Below, in pieces: positions 17,575 to 24,363 of a stretch of 64,000 bases of DNA; position 1 is the stretch's first letter; the number at the start of each line of letters is the position of its first letter. The translations under genes and the position numbers were made by a program. Origin of the DNA: Gp1-AA122 sp035631655. Lineage in GTDB: Bacteria; Acidobacteriota; Terriglobia; Terriglobales; Acidobacteriaceae. The stretch covers positions 6,443-70,442 of the forward strand of contig DASQIH010000183.1 in the NCBI GenBank assembly GCA_035631655.1. Direction: 5' to 3'. A model generated the notes under the pieces. That model saw nothing but the letters and a program-made list of their open reading frames with translations. It was not told the DNA's origin and made no database searches.

Positions 17575-18105
17575 ATGATCATTTACTTTTTGCGCCATGC
17601 TAGTGCAGGGACGCCCATGGCGAACCCGAAGAAGGACCAGAAGCGCGGGTTGGACGAAGACGGAATTGAGCAGTGCCGATATATAGGCCGAGCGCTGGCC
17701 GCCCTGGATGTGCAGGTGGATGTCGTTATCTCAAGCCCGCTGAAACGGGCCACCCAGACTGCCTCACTGGTCGCCAACGAAATGGGCCATGAAGGCAAAC
17801 TCCAGATCGAGGATTCGCTTCGTCCAGAGGCGAATTTCGCCGACTTTCGCAAACTCCTCGACAAGTATGCCAAGCAGGAGGCGGTCATGGTGGTGGGTCA
17901 CAACCCCAGTCTGAGTCATTACCTGGGGCGGATCATTTCGGAAGGGACTTGCGAAGCTGCGGTGGATCTCAAGAAAGGTGCTGTCGCCCGGGTGGAGTTC
18001 AGCCGCAACGCCGGTGGACTGCAATGGTGCCTTACCCCGAAAATCGTGCGCAATCTCTACGAAAGCGCTGCGGAAAGCGCCCGCCCAAAGACTTCGCGGA
18101 AGTAA
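17575..18105 (+). CDS. sixA: phosphohistidine phosphatase SixA-like
   Basis: A 176-residue histidine phosphatase of the phosphoglycerate-mutase-like fold. It has the R-H motif F-L-R-H-A-S-A-G (H8) and S-S-P-L-K-R-A-T-Q-T-A. The second catalytic His is in V-V-G-H-N-P-S-L-S. It starts 6 nt after ppk. Family members remove phosphate from phosphohistidine, so it could act on phosphorelay proteins; its link with ppk suggests a role around phosphate balance (inference). The 3' end overlaps the convergent ppx gene by 49 nt. Confidence 0.9.
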   Translation: MIIYFLRHASAGTPMANPKKDQKRGLDEDGIEQCRYIGRALAALDVQVDVVISSPLKRATQTASLVANEMGHEGKLQIEDSLRPEANFADFRKLLDKYAKQEAVMVVGHNPSLSHYLGRIISEGTCEAAVDLKKGAVARVEFSRNAGGLQWCLTPKIVRNLYESAAESARPKTSRK

Positions 18106-19580
18106 GACTTTTCTTTTTCAATCGCCCACAATTCCAGGTCAACGCCCATCTTGGGTCTGGGTCTCAATAAGAGCTCAACGCCCGCACTGCGCAGCCGTAC
18201 TTTGGCGGCCCGGACGGCACCGCTGCGCCCCAAATGCAGAGCACGAGCCAGGCGCAACAGCAGGGAAGCCTTGCGCACCGCCTCCCGTTCCGTAGGGGGA
18301 AGAACCTTGATGGGACCGTCATTCGGCGACGGCCGAGATTTACCCAGGTAGCGAGCGATGGCGGCAATGACCCGCCGCTGTTGGGGAGTGTAACCCAGAA
18401 TCTCGGAGTGCGAGATGATGTAGTAGGTGTGGCGGTGCCGGCCATTGCGGTTCACATAATCACCCACCTCGTACAGCATCGCGGCGGCGGAGAGCCACTC
18501 GCGGTATTCCGGGGGCAGGTGGTGCACAGGCTTGAGCGCGTCGAACAGGTGCGTCGCCGCCTCCCGCACTTGCAGCACGTGGTTCATGTCGACGTGGTAA
18601 TGCTCGACGGCGGCCTGGATGGAATCCCAGCGCTCCGATTCAATCTGCTTACTAGGGGGCATGCTACGGTCGTAATCGGCGGCCATCTGCGCCAGCAGAC
18701 CATCGCGCAACCCGAGCGGCGAATAACGGAAGCCACCCAACTGACAGAGGTCAAGAAGCTCGGCATAGACGACGGCGCCGGCGGCGATAATTTCCGCCCT
18801 TCTTGGGCCAATCCCTGGCAATTTCTTTCGCTCCTCAATCTTGGATTTTGCAATCAGCCTGACAACGCGATGCATCTGGGAACGAGTGACGCTGGACACG
18901 CCGCGACTCTTGGTAAGCGCCTGACAGACCGCGGCCAGGGCGGCTGCTGTGCCGGAAGTTGCAATCACAGCCTTGATGTGCGCTTTGGAGACGCGGTCGG
19001 CTACTCGTCCCGCCTCGCGTTCGATGAAGCCGCGCAGGCGCTCCAGTTCGGTTTTGCGGGGGGGATCGTGATGCAGGAACTCATTGGTGAGGCGAACGGC
19101 GCCCAAAGGAAGACTCACGGTTTCCCGGATGTGTCCCGCCGCGGAGATAGTTAATTCGCAACTACCGCCCCCAAGATCGATCATCAGCACGGGAGCAGCG
19201 CCCACTCTTGCGCTGGATACCAGCCCCAGGTGAATCAGGCGAGCCTCTTCCAGCCCGGAGATGACTTCTACGTTCCAGCCGGTGGAGGAGCGCACCCACT
19301 CCATGAAAGCCCGCGAGTTGCGGGCATCGCGCAAGGCGCTGGTGGCAACCACCCGTACGGAATCGGCGGCAAAGCGCTGGGTCGCGCGGTGAAAACGGCG
19401 GAGCACCTTAATGGTATTCGCCATGGCATCCGGGGCAAGGAAGCCGGTGCGGAAGACGGCCTCGCCCAGACGTGTGACCTCGCGGTCTTCGTGCAGGGGA
19501 TAAAGGCGATGGCCCTTCAGGCGGGCGATTTTGAGCCGTACGGAGTTGGAGCCGATATCTACCGCGGCGAAGGTCGGCAT
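18057..19580 (-). CDS. ppx: Ppx/GppA family exopolyphosphatase
   Basis: A 507-residue protein of the actin-like phosphatase fold. The phosphate loops are A-V-D-I-G-S-N-S-V-R-L (5-15) and D-L-G-G-G-S-C-E-L (about 138-146). The C-terminal half (about 310-507) is an HD-type helical domain with H-Y-H-V-D and S-A-A-M-L-Y-E-V-G-D-Y-V-N. Such enzymes release phosphate from polyphosphate and may hydrolyse pppGpp. I chose the ATG at 19580; the TTG three codons upstream adds only Met-Pro-Pro. It opposes ppk functionally and is convergent with sixA, with overlapping 3' ends. Confidence 0.93.
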   Translation of the reverse strand: MPTFAAVDIGSNSVRLKIARLKGHRLYPLHEDREVTRLGEAVFRTGFLAPDAMANTIKVLRRFHRATQRFAADSVRVVATSALRDARNSRAFMEWVRSSTGWNVEVISGLEEARLIHLGLVSSARVGAAPVLMIDLGGGSCELTISAAGHIRETVSLPLGAVRLTNEFLHHDPPRKTELERLRGFIEREAGRVADRVSKAHIKAVIATSGTAAALAAVCQALTKSRGVSSVTRSQMHRVVRLIAKSKIEERKKLPGIGPRRAEIIAAGAVVYAELLDLCQLGGFRYSPLGLRDGLLAQMAADYDRSMPPSKQIESERWDSIQAAVEHYHVDMNHVLQVREAATHLFDALKPVHHLPPEYREWLSAAAMLYEVGDYVNRNGRHRHTYYIISHSEILGYTPQQRRVIAAIARYLGKSRPSPNDGPIKVLPPTEREAVRKASLLLRLARALHLGRSGAVRAAKVRLRSAGVELLLRPRPKMGVDLELWAIEKEKSYFREVFGRALSAALS

Positions 19581-19725
19581 GGGGGGCAAGACAGTTTACA
19601 GCGAGCGGTGTGGCGTTAGAGAAACTGTGGGTTTAGGTTGACGAGCCGAGGCCCTTGAGGAAAGACTCACAACAGCATAGCGTCTTCCTTTCCGAGGAGG
19701 CATTGGGGAATCAAGAAAGATTGGG

Positions 19726-20598
19726 CTAGGCGATAGCGGCCTTGGCGCCACCCTGCGACGTGACCGGCTTGCGTCCTGAGGCTGCACCAGTCGTAGCTGC
19801 CAGCCGCACAGGCGCTACAGGCTTGCCCTGCAGGGCGGCCTTGGTCTGGGTGACAGTTTGGAGAGCATCGCGAAATTTGGCTCGCATGATGTTGTTAACC
19901 GCCGATAGCAGGGCGGAGTTGGTTCCGCTTCCCACCTGCTTCTTTACCGTGGCCGCGAGAGTAAGCCAGTCGTGCCATTCGCCCAGGCTGTCCTGCATAC
20001 GTTTCAGTTGGCTCACCATCTGTTGGGCCTCGGGTGAGTCACCCGCCAGTTCGGCGATGTAACGAACACGTTTTCCGGTGATCCGATACTGGTGAAGAAC
20101 CTCTTCGGTAAGCGGACCTTGTTGTCTCGCCAAGGTGGCGAAGATGCGCGAGGCCAAAAGCAGCGGGTCGGGACCGTTTTCGGGAATCTTCAGCTCGGCG
20201 TCAGCCCGCTTCAGGCGCTTGCGGACTTCGCGGACTGTCTCCAAATCCAGTGCATTCAAGAGCTTCTTTTCGCGCTTGCTACGCATGTCGGACAGGGTCC
20301 GTAGGACTTCCGCCTTGCGTTGCGGCTCTTCGGAAACTCGTAAGCTGCGCAGAGCGGCAGTCTGCACATCCAGATCACGGAGTCGTCCTGCCCGCTTGCG
20401 TAGGCGAGAGAGCATTTTCAGCAGCTTACGGTGGTTGCGGTCCGGCTCGGGGGCGAGTTCCTCAAGGATCGCCTCGACCCTCCGGGTAGCCGTTCGGAAC
20501 TGATGTACGTTTTCAGGCAGCGGCTGGGAAGCTACTTTGCCGAGCTGTCGATCAAGCTTCTGAAACAGACGATGAGTAGGTTGTTGTCTTGCAGCCAT
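19726..20598 (-). CDS. CHAD domain protein (polyphosphate-associated)
   Basis: About 290 residues, mostly alpha-helical and rich in Arg, Lys and His. It shows the CHAD pattern of conserved basic residues: V-H-Q-F-R-T-A-T-R-R near residue 32, R-L-R-K-R-A-G-R-L-R-D-L-D near 72, and Y-R-I-T-G-K-R-V-R-Y near 175. CHAD domains bind polyphosphate, and their genes often sit beside polyphosphate enzymes, as here next to ppx and ppk. The C-terminus (about 250-290) is an Ala/Lys-rich tail. An upstream GTG at 20616 is an alternative start. The gap to ppx is 145 nt on the same strand, so co-transcription is possible. Confidence 0.85.
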   Translation of the reverse strand: MAARQQPTHRLFQKLDRQLGKVASQPLPENVHQFRTATRRVEAILEELAPEPDRNHRKLLKMLSRLRKRAGRLRDLDVQTAALRSLRVSEEPQRKAEVLRTLSDMRSKREKKLLNALDLETVREVRKRLKRADAELKIPENGPDPLLLASRIFATLARQQGPLTEEVLHQYRITGKRVRYIAELAGDSPEAQQMVSQLKRMQDSLGEWHDWLTLAATVKKQVGSGTNSALLSAVNNIMRAKFRDALQTVTQTKAALQGKPVAPVRLAATTGAASGRKPVTSQGGAKAAIA

Positions 20599-20720
20599 AC
20601 CAGTCGAACCGGGCACAGAAAATACAAGGTCTTTGGATGAAATGCAATTCCGTTAAGTTAACGATCGAAAGTTGAGATCCGGGAGAAGAGCCCTCCGCAG
20701 GGAACGGAAAGCGTCCCTAT

Positions 20721-20738
20721 TTTAACATTGCTGTAACA
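20721..20738 (+). promoter_or_regulatory. candidate Pho box upstream of pstC
   Basis: TTTAACA (20721-20727) and TGTAACA (20732-20738) repeat with an 11-nt period, as before pstS but in reversed order. Nine nt further is a weak -10-like TAGCCT (20748-20753). That would put the transcript start right at the pstC ATG (20761), so the mRNA may be leaderless; no Shine-Dalgarno is visible. Confidence 0.6.
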
Positions 20739-20760
20739 CAGGTCTGCTAGCCTCAATTTG

Positions 20761-21795
20761 ATGGCCAACCGAGCCTTGGGAGCGCGCCCCCTGACCAGCC
20801 CGGATGTTGCAGTACGGCCGACACTTACGACTAAGCCATCGGCGAAACCCGAGCCTCTGATCAAGGACTCGGGCAGCCAGTGGGCGGACCGCACGTTTCA
20901 GCTCGCGATGCTGGCTTGTGGCTTGGCCGTGTTGCTCCTAGTCGCTCTGATTATTTACGAACTAGCTACCAAAGGTGCATTAGCCTGGCATGCGTTTGGC
21001 TGGAAATTCTTTTTCCGGCGCGACTGGGACCCGGTCAACGACAACTATGGCGCCCTGCCCTTTATTTACGGCACGATTGCTTCCTCGCTGCTGGCCTTGG
21101 TGATCGCGGTTCCGCTGGCGATCGGGGTCGCGGTTTTCATCACGGAAATGTCTCCGCGCTGGCTGCGGGCTCCCCTGTCCTTCACCACCGAGCTTCTGGC
21201 AGCGATTCCCAGCGTCATTTACGGGTTGTGGGCCATTTTCGTGCTGGTGCCGATGTTGCGGGAACATGTGCAGCCCTGGCTCGCGCGCTATCTGGGGTGG
21301 ACCGGTTTCTTCGAAGGTCCTCCCTATGGCATCGGCATGCTGGCGGCTGGCGTAATCCTCGCCATCATGATTATCCCTATCATTTCCTCTATCACTCGCG
21401 AGGTCATGACCGCGGTGCCGCAGCAGCAAAGGGAAGCCGTGCTCGCCCTGGGTGCAACGCGTTGGGAAATGATCCGCTTAGGTGTGCTACGCAATGCGCG
21501 AGCAGGGATTCTGGGTGGCGTGATTCTGGGCTTAGGCCGCGCACTGGGTGAGACCATGGCAGTCACCATGGTGATCGGCAACCGGGCGGAGATCGCGACG
21601 TCCTTGTTCGCGCCTGGCTACACCATGGCCAGCGTGATCGCCAACGAGTTCAGCGAGGCGAGTGGCGATCTTTATCTGAGTTCCCTGGTGCAGGTTGGGC
21701 TGGCATTGTTCCTGGTGACTATCGTGGTCAATATTCTCGCGCAATTGCTGGTCTGGAGTGTGACGCGAGGCGCCCCGGCGAGGAGCCATGTCTGA
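20761..21795 (+). CDS. pstC: phosphate ABC transporter permease PstC
   Basis: A 344-residue inner-membrane permease with about six transmembrane helices. A cytoplasmic N-terminus of about 45 residues precedes the first helix. The typical coupling segment E-A-V-L-A-L-G-A-T-R-W-E-M-I (about 225-238) and the late G-R-A-L-G-E-T-M-A-V motif are present. With PstA it forms the channel of the high-affinity phosphate importer. I chose the ATG at 20761 rather than the adjoining TTG. It is the first gene of pstC-pstA-pstB-phoU and overlaps pstA by 8 nt. Confidence 0.96.
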   Translation: MANRALGARPLTSPDVAVRPTLTTKPSAKPEPLIKDSGSQWADRTFQLAMLACGLAVLLLVALIIYELATKGALAWHAFGWKFFFRRDWDPVNDNYGALPFIYGTIASSLLALVIAVPLAIGVAVFITEMSPRWLRAPLSFTTELLAAIPSVIYGLWAIFVLVPMLREHVQPWLARYLGWTGFFEGPPYGIGMLAAGVILAIMIIPIISSITREVMTAVPQQQREAVLALGATRWEMIRLGVLRNARAGILGGVILGLGRALGETMAVTMVIGNRAEIATSLFAPGYTMASVIANEFSEASGDLYLSSLVQVGLALFLVTIVVNILAQLLVWSVTRGAPARSHV

Positions 21796-22675
21796 CCGAG
21801 CGACCATGCAAATGGGCCAGGCAGATCTTCGGGTCAGCCTATGGCGACGGGCCGTCGACCAGTTCGCTACCTTCATCGCTGGCGGTACCGTGGTCCTGGT
21901 TTTGCTGCCGCTTGGCGCGGTGTTCGGATACCTGGTCTACAAGGGAATTGGGTCGCTGAACTGGGCATTCCTCACACAAACGCCCCAGCCCGTGGGAGAG
22001 GCCGGAGGTGGCATGGCCAATGCTATCGCCGGCTCGGCACTCATCCTGGGAATTGCCAGCCTTATCGGCGTGCCGCTAGGCATTGGGGCAGGAATTTACC
22101 TCGCCGAATATGGCCGCAATCGATTTGGCGATCTCATCCGGTTCACGGCCGACGTTTTGAACGGGGTGCCTTCCATCGTGATCGGAATCGTGGCCTACAG
22201 CATCGTGGTGCTGACTCAGAAGCATTTTTCGGCGCTGGCGGGTGGGGTGGCGCTGGCCATCATGATGATTCCGACCATCACACGGGCTACGGAGGAAATG
22301 CTGCTGCTGGTTCCGATTTCGGTGCGCGAGGCGGCCTATGGATTGGGAGTTCCCCGCTGGCGCACGACGCTTTCGATCACTCTGCGCACTGCGACCTCAG
22401 GTGTGATCACGGGCGTGATGCTGGCCTTTGCGCGTGTCGCAGGCGAGACCGCGCCGCTGTTGTTTACGGCATTTGGCAACACGTACTGGAATTGGAATGT
22501 GAATCAGCCCACCGCTGCTCTACCTTTGCAGATTTTCACGTACGCAATTTCGCCTTTTGACGAATGGCATCGGCAGGCTTGGGCGGGGGCGCTGATCTTA
22601 ATCGTGTTAATCGTGGTATCCGTTTGCGCAGTCCGTATCGCGGCTGGGCGCGGGATGCTCAAGGGAACCAGCTGA
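21788..22675 (+). CDS. pstA: phosphate ABC transporter permease PstA
   Basis: A 295-residue membrane protein with six predicted helices. The coupling loop R-E-A-A-Y-G-L-G-V-P-R-W-R-T (about 179-192) and the A-R-V-A-G-E-T-A-P-L-L-F-T-A motif (about 217-230) are typical of PstA. It overlaps pstC by 8 nt and ends one base before pstB, so the three are tightly coupled. Confidence 0.96.
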   Translation: MSDRATMQMGQADLRVSLWRRAVDQFATFIAGGTVVLVLLPLGAVFGYLVYKGIGSLNWAFLTQTPQPVGEAGGGMANAIAGSALILGIASLIGVPLGIGAGIYLAEYGRNRFGDLIRFTADVLNGVPSIVIGIVAYSIVVLTQKHFSALAGGVALAIMMIPTITRATEEMLLLVPISVREAAYGLGVPRWRTTLSITLRTATSGVITGVMLAFARVAGETAPLLFTAFGNTYWNWNVNQPTAALPLQIFTYAISPFDEWHRQAWAGALILIVLIVVSVCAVRIAAGRGMLKGTS

Positions 22676-22676
22676 C

Positions 22677-23435
22677 ATGGGCGTCGATATTCAGGTCGAA
22701 CAACTGAATGCCTGGTTTGGCAAGACGCAGGCTCTGCATGACATCACCATTAAGATGTCCGCCAACCATGCGACTGCGATCATCGGGCCGTCGGGATGTG
22801 GGAAATCCACGTTCGTGCGCTGCATTAATCGCATGCATGAGACAGTGCCGGAGGCCCGCGTGAGCGGCCGAATTCGGATTGGAGATTTGAATGTCTATAA
22901 CGGGACTTCCGCGACCCAGGTTCGGCGCCGGATCGGGATGGTTTTTCAGAAACCCAATCCATTTCCCACGATGTCCATCTATGACAATGTAGCGGCGGGT
23001 TTGAAGCTGAATGGTTTTCGCGATCGCCGACGATTGGATGAAATCGTGGAGCAGTCGCTCAGCAGGGCGGCGCTTTGGGACGAGGTGAAAGATGCGCTAC
23101 AGAAGCAATCGGGAGCGAGCCTGTCGGGTGGGCAGCAGCAACGGCTGTGCATCGCTCGAGCCCTGGCGGTCGAGCCCCAGGTTTTGTTGATGGACGAACC
23201 CTGCTCGGCGCTCGATCCCATCTCTACCAGCAAGATCGAAGAGCTGATCTTCCAATTGAAAGAGCGTTATACCATCGTGATTGTGACGCACAATATGCAA
23301 CAGGCGTCGCGGGTCGCCGAATACACAGGATTCTTTCTGCTCGGAAGTCTTATCGAGTTCGATAGGACGGAGAAGATTTTTACGAATCCCTCGGATAAGA
23401 GGACCGAAGATTACATCACAGGCAGGTTTGGATAA
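22677..23435 (+). CDS. pstB: phosphate ABC transporter ATP-binding protein PstB
   Basis: A 252-residue ATPase driving phosphate import. It has Walker A G-P-S-G-C-G-K-S-T (about 37-45), signature L-S-G-G-Q-Q-Q-R-L (about 145-153), Walker B V-L-L-M-D-E-P (about 164-170), and a switch His in V-T-H-N-M. The I-N-R-M-H segment after Walker A is characteristic of PstB. Its stop overlaps the phoU start (TAATG). Confidence 0.97.
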   Translation: MGVDIQVEQLNAWFGKTQALHDITIKMSANHATAIIGPSGCGKSTFVRCINRMHETVPEARVSGRIRIGDLNVYNGTSATQVRRRIGMVFQKPNPFPTMSIYDNVAAGLKLNGFRDRRRLDEIVEQSLSRAALWDEVKDALQKQSGASLSGGQQQRLCIARALAVEPQVLLMDEPCSALDPISTSKIEELIFQLKERYTIVIVTHNMQQASRVAEYTGFFLLGSLIEFDRTEKIFTNPSDKRTEDYITGRFG

Positions 23436-24127
23436 TGCGTACCCGGTTTCAGCAAGGATTGGACGAGCTTCGGCAGAAATTGCTACGCATGGGCGGGTTG
23501 GCCGAGCAGGCAGTCGATCGCGCCTGTCAAGCCTATGTGGAGCGCGATTTGACGCGTTGTCACATGGTGCTGGAGAATGAGTCGCTTATCAACGCAGCGG
23601 AGCGCGAAATTGATGAACTCGCCTTCGATCTGCTGGCTTTGCAGCAGCCGATGGCTGTGGACCTGCGGTTTATTCTGGCAGTCACCAAGATCAATTCAGA
23701 CCTTGAGCGTGTGGGTGACCAGGCCGTGAACATCGCGGAACGCGTGATGGATATGGTGGAGTTGCCTCCGGCGGAGCTGCCGATCGATATTCCGCGCATG
23801 GCGGCGGCGGTCTCGGCCATGGTGCGGCGGGCTTTGGAATCGTTCATCGAAGCCAAAGCGGAACTGGCCCAGGCGGTTCTGGAGATGGACAACGTGGTAG
23901 ACCGCATGCGCGATGAGGCCTTCATTGTCCTGGTGCGGAAGATGAACGACACTCCAGCGGTGACGAGACAGGCGCTGGATGCCCTCTTGATCGCGCGGAA
24001 CCTGGAGCGGGTGGCGGATCATGCCACTAACATCGCAGAAGATGTGATCTTCTGGGTGCGAGGCCGGGACGTCCGGCATAACGTGGAAAGCCCGATTGCA
24101 CAGCAGACCACTCGAGACACACATTGA
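23435..24127 (+). CDS. phoU: phosphate signalling complex protein PhoU
   Basis: A 230-residue all-helical protein made of two three-helix bundles. The repeated metal-binding-type motifs are visible as D-L-E-R-V-G-D-Q-A-V-N-I-A (about 88-100) and N-L-E-R-V-A-D-H-A-T-N-I-A-E-D-V (about 189-204). PhoU links Pst transport to the PhoR/PhoB two-component system and limits phosphate uptake. No phoR/phoB lies in this window. It is the last gene of the pst operon, translationally coupled to pstB. Confidence 0.95.
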   Translation: MRTRFQQGLDELRQKLLRMGGLAEQAVDRACQAYVERDLTRCHMVLENESLINAAEREIDELAFDLLALQQPMAVDLRFILAVTKINSDLERVGDQAVNIAERVMDMVELPPAELPIDIPRMAAAVSAMVRRALESFIEAKAELAQAVLEMDNVVDRMRDEAFIVLVRKMNDTPAVTRQALDALLIARNLERVADHATNIAEDVIFWVRGRDVRHNVESPIAQQTTRDTH

Positions 24128-24136
24128 GAGGCCACT

Positions 24137-24270
24137 TTTGTCGCCCCGCATTTATTCGCGGGCGCTGAGGCGGCAGCCGATTCTTTCGTCCGTCTGGAGC
24201 TTATCGCTTCATTGTGTTCATTGACCCACTGCTTCCGCCGCGGGCTTGATTCTTCCGCCGCCTCGCGGCT
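24137..24270. repeat. degenerate REP/REPIN-like element
   Basis: The right end (24225-24270) matches the REP element beside the broken transposase (52815-52860) at about 39 of 46 positions, including CCGCC..CGCGGCT. The left part (GTCGCCCCGC..GCGGGCGC) corresponds to that element's other hairpin. It fills most of the gap between phoU and the phosphoesterase gene. Confidence 0.55.
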
Positions 24271-24363
24271 GTGGGCCGGTTCGCTCAGGACGACACGCCT
24301 ATGGTTGACCCTGGCTTGTTAAGATGTGAGCTGCCTCATTAGATCATTCCCAGGGAGAGTCGC

